Origin: CAWGJF01 sp963822905
Lineage (GTDB): Bacteria; Bacteroidota; Ignavibacteria; Ignavibacteriales; Ignavibacteriaceae
DNA: 64,000 bases
Assembly (NCBI GenBank): GCA_963822905.1
Contig: CAWGJF010000007.1
Coordinates: forward strand, 1-64,000
Direction of reading: 5' to 3'
In this document: one piece after another, positions 26,305 to 35,205 of the stretch
Numbering within the stretch: position 1 is the stretch's first letter
Layout: each line of letters starts with the position of its first letter
Position numbers and translations under genes: made by a program
Notes under the pieces: model-generated
What the model saw: the letters and a program-made list of their open reading frames with translations, nothing else
Told to the model about the DNA's origin: nothing
The model's database searches: none

Positions 26305-26440
26305 CCAAGTCTGATCGCTTCCTCTATTTATAGTAGAGTAGCCTCCTATAGTGATCAGATTATGAGACGGTTGGGTGACTTATCGACAATGCTTTTGCCC
26401 TCACTAACATTGAAAATATTAACCCAGCCGTCTTTTTTTA
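26305..26440 (+). ncRNA. Candidate structured RNA ending in an intrinsic terminator
   Basis: Between convergent genes, the + strand folds into two domains. The first is CTGATC (26311-26316) with GATCAG (26353-26358), enclosing CTCTA/TAGAG (26322-26326, 26334-26338). The second is an 11-bp helix GACGGTTGGGT (26366-26376) with ACCCAGCCGTC (26422-26432), enclosing CAATG/CATTG (26387-26391, 26408-26412). A run of seven Ts follows directly (26433-26439). It does not match the tmRNA, SRP or RNase P signatures I know. It may be a stand-alone small RNA or a structured 3' UTR of the hydrolase gene. A TTGACA at 26279 lacks a matching -10. Confidence 0.35.
26366..26439 (+). terminator. Intrinsic terminator with long loop
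   Basis: Eleven-pair helix with one G-U pair (arms 26366-26376 and 26422-26432) and T7 tail. It ends either the hydrolase transcript or the candidate small RNA; in the - direction there is no T-tract. Confidence 0.65.
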
Positions 26441-26469
26441 TTTATTGAGTTTGTGAAATTCTATGAGGA

Positions 26470-27180
26470 TTATTTGTGTTCTTTAAAAATATCATCTGAA
26501 ATCCCCTTATTAACAACATAGTTTGAATAGCTTACTGTTACTTTCCCCATTTTTTCATCTTCTTCTTTCTCTGAACCATTTTTGTTCTCAGATGAATTAA
26601 ATGGATCTCTTATGCTTTTTCTAATAAGCATTTGATCAGCTGGAAATGTAAATGTCATTTTGGAGGGTAAATAAAAATCAGTAGTGGTTTTTTCATAATC
26701 AAAATCGATAGTAAAAGTACCACTTGGTCTTGCAGTAGATTCAACTTTAATTATAACATAATTTTCAAGATCTATCCAGAGCGTACTTAAAATCAAGTCT
26801 GAAACTTCTTCAAGTGGAATTACTTTTATTACTGCGGTTTCAATTCCTTTCAGATTTTCAAATTTTACCAATAAGGCGGTATGCTTTTTTCTTAACAAAT
26901 TAACTGGCGAAAAATTAAATCCTTGTTTTGGCAGCAAAGCAAAGTTATCTGATTTGATTCTCATTTTATCAGGCTGTTTGAAAAATATTTTAGCGTCCAT
27001 ATCAGGAACTTTTAAAAAAGACACATCAACTTTAACATGCACATCAACTGAATAATCTGTAATATTTTCGAATGTTGAAAGTACTTTTTCCAGAATTTCA
27101 TCCGGGTTGTTTTCCTGCGGGGTGATTGAAACAACCGGGTACAAAGATATCAGAAATACAAATAATTTTATTGCTTTCAT
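26470..27180 (-). CDS. LolA-like outer-membrane lipoprotein-sorting family protein
   Basis: Signal peptide (about 1-20, KLFVFLISLYPVVS). The remainder fits the LolA/LolB-like unclosed beta-barrel family: NPDEILEKVLSTFENITDYS opening, FFKQPDKMRIKSDNFALLPK, then IIKVESTARPSGTFTIDFDY. It lies 2 bp after the ABC permease stop and forms the third gene of that operon, so it may accept or carry the hydrophobic cargo handled by the exporter (inference). It is not clearly orthologous to E. coli LolA, and the Lys/Glu-rich insert NKNGSEKEEDEKMGK near 210 is unusual. Confidence 0.65.
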   Translation of the reverse strand: MKAIKLFVFLISLYPVVSITPQENNPDEILEKVLSTFENITDYSVDVHVKVDVSFLKVPDMDAKIFFKQPDKMRIKSDNFALLPKQGFNFSPVNLLRKKHTALLVKFENLKGIETAVIKVIPLEEVSDLILSTLWIDLENYVIIKVESTARPSGTFTIDFDYEKTTTDFYLPSKMTFTFPADQMLIRKSIRDPFNSSENKNGSEKEEDEKMGKVTVSYSNYVVNKGISDDIFKEHK

Positions 27181-27182
27181 TT

Positions 27183-28022
27183 TTAACTAAGAATATCCTT
27201 TCTCCTGAAAATGAATGCTGTCAACGAAAACAAAATAACAATGTGTGCGAATAAAATTGACACTGCTTTAATAATAGCAGGAATGTCCAATGTATCTTTG
27301 AAAAATTCTTTCCAATCAAGGATATAGGTTGTAAACAAATATGGTTGAACAACCTGGAAAAACTCAATATTAATATTAGAGATTATTAAAAACACAATTA
27401 TAACAGTCATGGTTGAGATTATTGGTCCAATCGAGTTTTCTACAAGTGATGAAAATAGAAACGCCACGCTGCAAACCACAGTCATCCCAAGTGCGGCATA
27501 ACAATAAGCAAACAAAAATCTCCATAAAATATCATTCTTAGCAAAGAGCACAATTCCTTCATTCGACATCACAATTAACTCACCCGAACCAAAAATTAGC
27601 GTTCCAAGGACGAGACTTACCAGCGCTAAAAATAAAATCAAAAGTGTGCTGTATATTGCCCCCGCTAAAAATTTGGCTGTTACAAACTTCATTCTCGTTA
27701 CTGGTCTGGTCAAAACAACGCGGTAAGTTCCTGCAGTCGCTTCACCGGCAAGCAGATCTCCGGCAACCAGGGTTATAAGAAAAGGAATATGCACTGCAAT
27801 CGCATTAAGTATTAAATATGAAATAAAATATCCGTTAAGCAAATTTCCTGTAAACAGGAATGTATCCTGTAGTGATCTTGTCATATGACTGATAGTGTGT
27901 TGACCTTCAAAGATCATTGCTACTTGGATTAAAGTAACAAGCAATCCAACTGCGATGAAACCAATGTAAGTCCTCCATTTTTTAAAAACTTTGTACAATT
28001 CTATTTGAATTAAAGTAAACAT
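27183..28022 (-). CDS. ABC-2 type transporter permease
   Basis: 279 residues with about six hydrophobic segments, a short cytoplasmic N-terminus (LIQIELYKVFKKWRTYIG) typical of ABC-2 permeases, and the coupling-helix region EATAGTYRVVLTRPVTRMK. Its ATG shares one base with the stop codon of the ATPase gene (TGATG), so translation is coupled and the two proteins form one exporter. Substrate cannot be told from sequence. Confidence 0.9.
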   Translation of the reverse strand: MFTLIQIELYKVFKKWRTYIGFIAVGLLVTLIQVAMIFEGQHTISHMTRSLQDTFLFTGNLLNGYFISYLILNAIAVHIPFLITLVAGDLLAGEATAGTYRVVLTRPVTRMKFVTAKFLAGAIYSTLLILFLALVSLVLGTLIFGSGELIVMSNEGIVLFAKNDILWRFLFAYCYAALGMTVVCSVAFLFSSLVENSIGPIISTMTVIIVFLIISNINIEFFQVVQPYLFTTYILDWKEFFKDTLDIPAIIKAVSILFAHIVILFSLTAFIFRRKDILS

Positions 28023-28939
28023 CAGTTATGATTTGCAGTTATATTCAGGAAAAATTCTTCGAGTGAACGAAGAGGAACGATTGAGTTCACTTCGATTTTA
28101 TTATCAACAAGATATTTATTCAAAAGATGTACATCGTCACGAGGAAGTGAAATTGAAAATGAATGATCACCGATTTTCTTATAGTTGTCTATCCACTGAG
28201 ACTCCTGGATAAGTTTTTCAGTCTCTTCAATATTATTAACATCAACAGTTACTTTTGTTGTATTTGCATCCAGTAATTCTTCTACTTTTCCTTCTACAAT
28301 CGTAGTTCCTTTATTAATAATAATCATCCTGTTAGCAACCTGTTCAACTTCGGAAAGTATGTGAGATGAAAGGAAAATGGTTTTGTTTTCTTCTTTAGAC
28401 AAATGATTTATAAGATCACGTATTTCTTTCATTCCCTGTGGATCGAGACCAGTGGTCGGTTCGTCAAGAATTATCAACTCCGGATTATGTAAAAGTGCCT
28501 GAGCAATCCCCAACCTTTGTTTCATTCCATGGGAAAAAGTTTTCACTTTACTGAATGCACGATCTTTTAATCCAACTAATTCAAGAATTTCCATTATTCT
28601 CGATTTACTGACATCGGTTCCTGATAATTTGCCCAAAATATGAAGATTTTTGAAGGCTGAAAGGTTTTTGTAAAAATCTGGTTTTTCAACTATCGCCCCA
28701 ATATTTTTAAGAATTTTCTCTCTTGAATCCGACAAAGATTTACTAAAAATTTTGATTGATCCTTTTGTTGGTTTTATCAAAGAAAGCAACATTCTGATGG
28801 TAGTACTTTTTCCGGCGCCATTTGGTCCAAGAAATCCAAACACATCGCCGCGGTAAACATTTAGATTTAAATTCTGGACTGCCAGAATTTCCTTAAACTT
28901 TTTAGACAGCCCCTCTACTTCAATAATTTTATCTTGCAT
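28022..28939 (-). CDS. ABC transporter ATP-binding protein
   Basis: The ATG at 28939 is preferred to the upstream in-frame TTG at 28963. The nucleotide-binding domain has Walker A GPNGAGKST, Q-loop region KNIGAIVEKPDFYKN, signature FSHGMKQRLG, Walker B ELIILDEPTTGLDP and switch His in FLSSHILSE. A C-terminal extension (about 220-305), common in antibiotic/lipid-type ABC-2 exporters, follows. It is the first gene of the three-gene ABC/LolA-like operon. It powers the permease encoded downstream. Confidence 0.94.
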   Translation of the reverse strand: MQDKIIEVEGLSKKFKEILAVQNLNLNVYRGDVFGFLGPNGAGKSTTIRMLLSLIKPTKGSIKIFSKSLSDSREKILKNIGAIVEKPDFYKNLSAFKNLHILGKLSGTDVSKSRIMEILELVGLKDRAFSKVKTFSHGMKQRLGIAQALLHNPELIILDEPTTGLDPQGMKEIRDLINHLSKEENKTIFLSSHILSEVEQVANRMIIINKGTTIVEGKVEELLDANTTKVTVDVNNIEETEKLIQESQWIDNYKKIGDHSFSISLPRDDVHLLNKYLVDNKIEVNSIVPLRSLEEFFLNITANHN

Positions 28940-29358
28940 TAATTCTTTAGGTAATTTTAACAAATATAATTAAATCTACACTGTTATGAGTAGTGTAAAA
29001 TTCTTATTATTTGTATCAGGTAAATCATAAATAATCGACTTGAATATTTCATTTGCAATTCAGTTTTAATTTTATTAATTGAAATTATTTCTATCCAGAG
29101 ATTTAATTTGGAAATATCAGGAAAAATCATAAAGTTGCTTGCAGATTAATACTGGGGCGGAAAAAAAATTTTTGAACTTGATGCTGTCTATTTCATTTTT
29201 CATGTTTTTTTTTTAGTTTCACCGTCCCTAAAAAATTTAACCTGATTCTTTTCCTGATATAATACAATTGGCGGTAGTTTTGACAATTCTAAACCCAAAT
29301 TTCTAAATGATAAATAAACATAATTTTAGTGTAAACTAAAATCTTTAAGGAGTTGACT
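28940..29358. other. Divergent intergenic region between the ABC operon and nrdJ
   Basis: About 420 bp of AT-rich sequence with long A and T runs (29161-29220). It must hold promoters for both sides; one candidate for nrdJ is listed separately. No ORF and no cobalamin-riboswitch box was seen. Confidence 0.6.
29236..29263 (+). promoter_or_regulatory. Candidate promoter of nrdJ
   Basis: TTTAAC (29236-29241), 16-bp spacer and TATAAT (29258-29263), giving an RNA start near 29270 and a leader of about 90 bases before the ATG. The -10 is consensus and the -35 weak. Confidence 0.4.
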
Positions 29359-32300
29359 ATGATAATAAAACGATTGTTTACCAAAGTGGGCGAAGATCCA
29401 TTATCTTCATTTAATTTTGTTAAGAGAGTTTCTGAAATTAAAAACCCTGATGGTTCAATCGTTTTTAAAATGGAAGATGTAAATATACCAGAACAGTGGT
29501 CCCAGGTTGCAACTGATATTATCGCACAAAAATATTTTAGAAAAGCAGGAATACCGAAACTTTTAAAGAAAATAAAGGAAGCTAATGTTCCGGATTGGTT
29601 ATGTACTTCCGAACCGGATGATGTTAGGTTGAAAGAACTGGATGAGGAAGACAGGTATACTGCTGAAAAAGATTCAAAACAGGTTTTCCATAGACTGGCT
29701 GGATGCTGGACATACTGGGGATGGAAAGGTGGTTATTTTGATTCTGAAGAAGATGCCAAAACATTTTATGATGAACTAATGTATATGCTTGCCAATCAAA
29801 TGGCGGCACCAAATAGTCCACAATGGTTTAACACAGGACTAAACTGGGCTTATGGAATTACCGGGCCATCCCAGGGACACTTTTATGTTGATTATCAATC
29901 CGGTGAATTAAAATCTTCAGAAGATGCATATACACATCCACAACCACACGCGTGTTTTATACAAGGTGTTAGTGATGATCTTGTAAACGAAGGCGGAATT
30001 ATGGATTTGTGGGTTCGTGAAGCAAGGTTGTTTAAATACGGATCAGGAACCGGTTCTAATTTTTCAGATATTAGAGGAATTAATGAACCATTGAGCGGTG
30101 GTGGCCGTTCCAGTGGTTTAATGTCTTTTTTAAAAATAGGCGACCGTTCAGCAGGTGCAATTAAATCCGGTGGAACAACAAGACGTGCAGCAAAAATGGT
30201 AACTCTTGATCTTGACCATCCTGATATTGAAGAATACATAAACTGGAAAGTGATTGAAGAACAAAAAGTTGCATCTCTTGTTGCAGGTTCTAAACTTACC
30301 AGTAAGCATCTTAATAATATTATGAAAGCCTGTTATGAAGAACATCCTGAAAACGACAGGTTTAATAAACAGGTTAACAAAAAACTAAAACAAGCTGTTC
30401 TTGAAGCACGCAAATCATTAATTCCGAATAATTATATAGAGCGTGTTATACAGCTTGCTAAACAGGGTTTTAAATCGATAGAATTTGATACTTATAATAC
30501 TGATTGGAATTCGGATGCTTATGCAACAGTTTCCGGTCAAAATTCAAATAACTCAGTTAGAGTAACAAATGATTTTATGAACGCCGTACTTGATGATCAG
30601 GATTGGAATCTTTACTGGAGAGTTGAAAAAAAGAAAGCGAAAAAAGAAAATCGGGATCCGAAAGCTTGCAAAACAATCAGGGCCCGTGATCTATGGAATG
30701 ATATTTCATTTTCTGCTTGGTCCTGCGCTGACCCGGGACTTCAATTTCATTCTACAATTAATGAATGGCATACTTGTCCTGAAAATGGCGAAATAAGAGC
30801 TTCAAATCCTTGCAGCGAATATATGTTTCTCGACAATACCGCTTGTAACCTCGCTTCACTTAATCTTGTTAAATTTTACAACATCAAAAATAAAAAATTC
30901 AATATTCCTGAATTCAGACATGCTAACAGGATCTGGACAACCGTATTGGAAATCAGTGTATTGATGGCTCAATTCCCTAGTAAGGAGATTGCTCAGCTTA
31001 GTTATGACTTTAGAACACTTGGATTAGGCTATGCAAATTTGGGAACTCTATTAATGCTACAAGGAATTCCATATGATAGCAGTGAAGGATTTGCCATCTG
31101 TGGTGCAATTACTTCAATAATGCATATGACTGCGTACTCAACTTCTGCAGAAATATCTAAAGAACTTGGTTCATTCCCTAAGTACAAAACAAATCAAAAG
31201 CGTATGCTGCAAGTTATAAGAAATCACAGACGTGCTGCTCACAACGTTCCAAATGAGGAATATGAAGGGCTTACAATCTTTCCAAATGGAATAAATCCAA
31301 AATACTGCCCCTCTGATTTACTTCAAGCAGCACGAGAAGATAGTGACAGAGCTCTGGAACTTGGAGAAAAATATGGTTTTAGAAATGCACAGGTTACTGT
31401 AATTGCTCCTACAGGAACAATTGGATTGGTTATGGACTGTGATACCACCGGCGTTGAACCTGATTTTGCTTTAGTTAAATTTAAAAAATTAGCAGGTGGT
31501 GGTTACTTCAAAATAATCAATCAATCAATTCCACCGGCTTTGGAAAGATTAGGTTATAATAAAGACCAGGTAAATGAAATTATAAAATATGCTAAAGGAC
31601 AGGGAACTCTTGAAGGATGTCCTTATATCAATCCGCAATCACTAAAAGCAAAAGGATTTACGGATGAAATAATTTCAAAAGTTGAAAAAGTTTTACCATC
31701 AGTTTTTGAGATCAGTTTTGCATTTAATAAATATGTTTTTGGAAGCGACTTTATTTTAAATAAACTAAGTATACCAGAAGATGAAGCAAATTCATTCGAT
31801 TTTAATCTTCTTGAAACCTTAGGTTTTTCAAAACAGGAAATTGCCTCTGCAAATGATTACATTTGTGGTACAATGACCATCGAAGGAGCCCCTTTCTTAA
31901 AGCATGATCATTACCCGGTTTTCGATTGTGCAAATAAATGCGGAAAGAAAGGCACCAGATTTATTCGCTCTACCGCACATATCAAAATGATGGCAGCAGC
32001 ACAACCCTTTATTTCAGGTGCAATTTCAAAAACTATTAATTTCCCGAACTCAGCAACAATTGAAGATTTTAAAGATGCATATATGCAGTCCTGGAAGTTA
32101 GGAATAAAAGCAAATGCACTTTACCGGGATGGTTCTAAATTATCTCAACCTCTGAATTCAGTCAGCGAAGAAGAAGTTGAATCAATTATGGAAGAAAAAG
32201 AAAGAAATGATATTGTTAAAGTTGCTGAGAAAATAATTCATCGCTACATAGCAAAAAGAAGAAGATTACCAGACAGAAGATCAGGTTACACGCAAAAAGC

Positions 32301-32940
32301 TAAAATAAATGGCCAATCAGTTTATATCCGAACCGGAGAATATGACAACGAACAGATTGGTGAAATTTTTATAGATATGCACAGGGAAGGTGCATCCTTC
32401 CGTAGTTTGCTAAATTGTTTTGCAATATCTATTTCACTCGGTTTGCAACATGGAGTGCCACTTGAGGAATTCGTTGATGCTTTCGTGTTCACCAGGTTTG
32501 AACCTAGTGGAATCGTAACTGGAAATGAAAAAATCAAAATGGCAACATCTGTTATAGATTATATTTTCAGGGAGCTCGCAGTTACCTATCTTGGCAGATA
32601 CGATCTTGCACACGTCGAACCGGAAGAAATTAAATCAAAGGCTTCACCAGGCATTGTTAAAAAATTAAAAGAACCTGATTATGTTAGCGAGGAAGTAGTA
32701 AGTGAAAGATTAATTGAATTAGATAAAAATAATGTTGAAGCATTTGACTTGCATCGATCAGGAACTGGTCCCACAACATCTACAGTTAAAAGGAAATCAG
32801 CTTTAAACCAGGCGATTAAGCAAGCTATTGAAAAAGGTTATACAGGTGATATCTGTCCCGAATGCCAAAGTATAACTATGGTGAGAAACGGGACCTGCCT
32901 TAAATGTATGACTTGTGGATCAACTTCAGGCTGTAGTTAA
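29359..32940 (+). CDS. nrdJ: Adenosylcobalamin-dependent ribonucleotide reductase (class II)
   Basis: Reduces ribonucleotides to deoxyribonucleotides using coenzyme B12, oxygen-independently. The start is ATG 29359, 6 bases after AAGGAG; the TTG at 29353 is too close to the SD. The 1193-residue protein has the class II layout: NSPQWFNTGLNWAYG, PHACFIQGV, KYGSGTGSNFSDIRG, RAAKMVTLDLDHPDIEEY, VSGQNSNNSVRV, the active-site NPCSEYMFLDNTACNLASLN, PTGTIGLVMDCDTTGVEPD, and NCFAISISLGLQHGVP. A cysteine-rich tail (CPECQ ... CLKCMTCGSTSGCS) supplies the redox/zinc cysteines. It stands alone with its own promoter and terminator. No other RNR is in the window. Confidence 0.96.
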   Translation: MIIKRLFTKVGEDPLSSFNFVKRVSEIKNPDGSIVFKMEDVNIPEQWSQVATDIIAQKYFRKAGIPKLLKKIKEANVPDWLCTSEPDDVRLKELDEEDRYTAEKDSKQVFHRLAGCWTYWGWKGGYFDSEEDAKTFYDELMYMLANQMAAPNSPQWFNTGLNWAYGITGPSQGHFYVDYQSGELKSSEDAYTHPQPHACFIQGVSDDLVNEGGIMDLWVREARLFKYGSGTGSNFSDIRGINEPLSGGGRSSGLMSFLKIGDRSAGAIKSGGTTRRAAKMVTLDLDHPDIEEYINWKVIEEQKVASLVAGSKLTSKHLNNIMKACYEEHPENDRFNKQVNKKLKQAVLEARKSLIPNNYIERVIQLAKQGFKSIEFDTYNTDWNSDAYATVSGQNSNNSVRVTNDFMNAVLDDQDWNLYWRVEKKKAKKENRDPKACKTIRARDLWNDISFSAWSCADPGLQFHSTINEWHTCPENGEIRASNPCSEYMFLDNTACNLASLNLVKFYNIKNKKFNIPEFRHANRIWTTVLEISVLMAQFPSKEIAQLSYDFRTLGLGYANLGTLLMLQGIPYDSSEGFAICGAITSIMHMTAYSTSAEISKELGSFPKYKTNQKRMLQVIRNHRRAAHNVPNEEYEGLTIFPNGINPKYCPSDLLQAAREDSDRALELGEKYGFRNAQVTVIAPTGTIGLVMDCDTTGVEPDFALVKFKKLAGGGYFKIINQSIPPALERLGYNKDQVNEIIKYAKGQGTLEGCPYINPQSLKAKGFTDEIISKVEKVLPSVFEISFAFNKYVFGSDFILNKLSIPEDEANSFDFNLLETLGFSKQEIASANDYICGTMTIEGAPFLKHDHYPVFDCANKCGKKGTRFIRSTAHIKMMAAAQPFISGAISKTINFPNSATIEDFKDAYMQSWKLGIKANALYRDGSKLSQPLNSVSEEEVESIMEEKERNDIVKVAEKIIHRYIAKRRRLPDRRSGYTQKAKINGQSVYIRTGEYDNEQIGEIFIDMHREGASFRSLLNCFAISISLGLQHGVPLEEFVDAFVFTRFEPSGIVTGNEKIKMATSVIDYIFRELAVTYLGRYDLAHVEPEEIKSKASPGIVKKLKEPDYVSEEVVSERLIELDKNNVEAFDLHRSGTGPTTSTVKRKSALNQAIKQAIEKGYTGDICPECQSITMVRNGTCLKCMTCGSTSGCS

Positions 32941-32963
32941 AACAAAAATAAATGAGAATTTTC

Positions 32964-32998
32964 AAAACCGCTTAAAATTTAAGTGGTTTTTTATTTTA
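32964..32998 (+). terminator. Terminator between nrdJ and the NlpC/P60 gene
   Basis: AAAACCGCTTA (32964-32974) pairs with TAAGTGGTTTT (32980-32990, one G-U) and is followed by TTATTTT. It lies between convergent genes and could serve both directions, but the T-tract is better on the + strand. Confidence 0.72.
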
Positions 32999-33664
32999 AG
33001 GAATTTCTGTTAATCCGTTATTATCAATTCTGCGTCCTCCCATGAATCTTGATGAATAATAACTTAAATCTAATGAAGATATCGTAACACCTTTAGATGA
33101 ACTGGCATGAGCAAATAAATCATCACCAATATAGACTCCAACATGACCGGGTTTAACACGACGACGGGTATTAAAAAAAACAAGGTCTCCAAACTTCAAG
33201 TTATTTTTATCATTAATAACCTCACCTTGATTATATTGTAGTCTTGCAGATCTTTCAAGGTTCAATGAAAGTACATTCCTATAAAGAAGCTGTGTAAAAG
33301 CCGAACAATCAATCCCTGATTTATCTGTTCCTCCATATTTATAAGGTGTATCCAAATATTTTATTATCTCCATAAGCATTTTTTCTTTTAGAGAAGTAAA
33401 ATTTGAATTTTCGTTTTCCTGATTAATAACAGAGGAAATATCCACATCAGGTTCTTCCTCCGGCAGATCACTTGGGTCTTTTAAATCCAAATTTAAATCA
33501 ACAATCATTGTATCATCGACTGAAGTAAAACGAACAGAGGAATCTCGGGTTTCTTTTTTTTCATGATTCTCCCCGTATCTTATTGTACTTGACGTGGTAC
33601 ATTTGATAAATAAAATAAGTGGAAGGCTAAACAAGAGCAATGTTTTAATATGAATTGATTTCAA
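32996..33664 (-). CDS. NlpC/P60 family cell-wall hydrolase
   Basis: The N-terminus is hydrophobic (TLLLFSLPLILFIKC) and may be a lipoprotein signal with Cys22, though Lys at -1 is atypical. An acidic linker precedes the NlpC/P60 domain (about 90-222). Catalytic residues are Cys in GTDKSGIDCSAFTQ, His in PGHVGVYIGDDLFAH, and the following His in FAHASSS. Family members cut peptide stems of peptidoglycan. The only possible start is TTG 33664, as there is no in-frame ATG before the signal. It is 3 bp after the sigma-factor gene, so it is co-transcribed with rpoD. Confidence 0.85.
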   Translation of the reverse strand: MKSIHIKTLLLFSLPLILFIKCTTSSTIRYGENHEKKETRDSSVRFTSVDDTMIVDLNLDLKDPSDLPEEEPDVDISSVINQENENSNFTSLKEKMLMEIIKYLDTPYKYGGTDKSGIDCSAFTQLLYRNVLSLNLERSARLQYNQGEVINDKNNLKFGDLVFFNTRRRVKPGHVGVYIGDDLFAHASSSKGVTISSLDLSYYSSRFMGGRRIDNNGLTEIP

Positions 33665-33667
33665 TGT

Positions 33668-34522
33668 TCAACCAAGATATGCTTTAAGGTTTTTACTCCG
33701 GGTAGTATTGCGTAACCGCCTGATTGCTTTCTCCTTAATCTGTCTAACTCTTTCTCTTGTTAAATGAAAACGTTCCCCTATTTCTTCAAGTGTCAGGGAA
33801 TGATCTTCATTTAATCCAAAATATAACCGTAATACTTTAGCCTCACGTTCAGGCAATGATTCAAGAGCTCTATTCACTTCAGCTTTTAATGATTCTGTCA
33901 TAAGAGATGTATCCGGTGCAGGTAATTCATCATTCTCCAGAACATCCAGTAATCTGTTTTCTTCACCCTGAGAAAAAGGAGCATCCATGGAAACATGCTT
34001 CCCTGAATTTCTCATTGCTGCAGAAATATCACTTACATCCATTGAAAGTTCTGTGGCAATCTCTTCAGGGCTTGGTTCTCTTTCAAATTCTTGCTCAAGA
34101 TTACTGTAGGCTTTGCCAATTTTATTCAATGCGCCAACTCTATTCAGCGGAAGCCTAACTATTCGTGATTGCTCTGCCAAAGCTTGCAAAATGGATTGAC
34201 GTATCCACCAGACTGCATAAGAAATAAATTTAAATCCGCGTGTTTCATCAAAACGTTTGGCAGCCTTTATTAAACCAAGATTTCCTTCGTTAATTAAATC
34301 GCCTAAAGATAATCCCTGATTTTGATATTGTTTTGCAACACTAACGACAAATCTTAAATTTGCCTTAGCAAGTGTTTCTAATGCTTTGCTGTCGCCTTTC
34401 CTGATTTTTATTGCCAATTCGACCTCCTGTTCAGGGGTCAGTAAATTGACTTTACCGATTTCCTGGAGATATTTATCGAGAGACTGGCTTTCCCTGTTTG
34501 TAAACTGTTTAATAATTCGCAC
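33668..34522 (-). CDS. rpoD: RNA polymerase primary sigma factor (RpoD/SigA, short type)
   Basis: 284 residues with regions 1.2 (DKYLQEIGKVNLLTPEQEVE), 2.1-2.4 (NLRFVVSVAKQYQNQGL, DLINEGNLGLIKAAKRFD, FKFISYAVWWIRQSI), 3 (IGKAYSNLEQEFEREPSPEE) and 4 (LRLYFGLNEDHSLTLEEIG, TRERVRQIKEKAIRRLR). There is no region 1.1, as is usual for the Bacteroidota/Chlorobi primary sigma. It starts with GTG 34522. Placement 11 bp after a microcompartment-protein gene and 3 bp before an NlpC/P60 gene is unusual company for a housekeeping sigma. Confidence 0.93.
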   Translation of the reverse strand: MRIIKQFTNRESQSLDKYLQEIGKVNLLTPEQEVELAIKIRKGDSKALETLAKANLRFVVSVAKQYQNQGLSLGDLINEGNLGLIKAAKRFDETRGFKFISYAVWWIRQSILQALAEQSRIVRLPLNRVGALNKIGKAYSNLEQEFEREPSPEEIATELSMDVSDISAAMRNSGKHVSMDAPFSQGEENRLLDVLENDELPAPDTSLMTESLKAEVNRALESLPEREAKVLRLYFGLNEDHSLTLEEIGERFHLTRERVRQIKEKAIRRLRNTTRSKNLKAYLG

Positions 34523-34533
34523 AGATTTCCCTG

Positions 34534-34803
34534 CTATTTCTCAGTATAAATTGAATCAACAATTCCTACAATTGATGCATTAACCGGAGCCATATCAACA
34601 GGTAAAGGAATTACTGCTTCTGATGCAGTAATATAAATTATAGTTTCGCCAGGTCCTGAGCCAACCGTATCAACAGCTATAATAGGTGAACCTGTTGAAA
34701 TATTTTCAGCATTAACCGGCTGGACTAACATCAGTTTGAAGTTTTTTAAAGCTTCATATTTTTTTGTAGCCCATACATTTCCAATTACTTTTCCTAGGAA
34801 CAA
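34534..34803 (-). CDS. EutN/CcmL-type microcompartment vertex protein, copy 2
   Basis: 89 residues of the BMC-P (Pfam EutN_CcmL) family, whose pentamers cap the vertices of bacterial microcompartments. The opening FLGKVIGNVWATKKYEALKN and the stretches VDTVGSGPGETIIY and PVNASIVGIVDSI fit the fold. The usual GSSAR-type loop reads ITASEAVIPL, so pore-side residues differ from copy 1. The start is TTG 34803 (no in-frame ATG before an upstream TAA), with AGGA nearby. No BMC hexamer gene is present in this window. It lies 11 bp before rpoD. Confidence 0.88.
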   Translation of the reverse strand: MFLGKVIGNVWATKKYEALKNFKLMLVQPVNAENISTGSPIIAVDTVGSGPGETIIYITASEAVIPLPVDMAPVNASIVGIVDSIYTEK

Positions 34804-34904
34804 ATAGTATTCCTGATTTTATTTTATTAAAAATTTATTAAATCAATTTCAAACAAAGTATCAATTTGAAATTTTTGAGTCAACATATATATTAACTACA
34901 ATTT

Positions 34905-35204
34905 TTACTTCTCAGTTTCTTCTTTAACAAGACGTTTGATCGTTACATCCAGCTTGTCTACAATTGCCATTATTACTGCATCGACAGGTTTATCTTTTGT
35001 AAAAGTGGTTTGACGAGAAGAACTTCCTGTTGCAACCAATACAATTTCACCTTCACCAGCTCCAACACTATCCACAGCTACGACAAAATTATCTTTCTCT
35101 TTTAAATTCAAATCTATTTCCCTGACAATAAGGAATTTTGCGCCAACTAATTGTTCATCTTTTTTAGTGGACCAAACAGTGCCGATAACTTTTCCAAGTA
35201 ACAC
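34905..35204 (-). CDS. EutN/CcmL-type microcompartment vertex protein, copy 1
   Basis: 99 residues of the BMC-P family: LLGKVIGTVWSTKKDEQL, VAVDSVGAGEGEIVLVATG followed by the classical SSSRQT loop, and PVDAVIMAIVDKLDV. A charged C-terminal tail (KRLVKEETEK) is an extension. The start is GTG 35204, 1 bp after the PIN-gene stop; its SD (GGAGG) lies inside the last PIN codons, so translation is probably coupled. Family knowledge: pentamers at shell vertices. Whether a shell exists here depends on BMC-H genes elsewhere. Confidence 0.9.
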   Translation of the reverse strand: MLLGKVIGTVWSTKKDEQLVGAKFLIVREIDLNLKEKDNFVVAVDSVGAGEGEIVLVATGSSSRQTTFTKDKPVDAVIMAIVDKLDVTIKRLVKEETEK

Positions 35205-35205
35205 T

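Noticed and set aside
28940..29358. Cobalamin riboswitch ahead of the B12-dependent nrdJ
   Set aside because: B12-dependent reductase genes can have one, but no B12-box-like conserved core or plausible multi-stem fold was found; the region is mostly A/T runs.
29353..29358. TTG 29353 as start of nrdJ
   Set aside because: It abuts the SD AAGGAG, whereas ATG 29359 has proper spacing.
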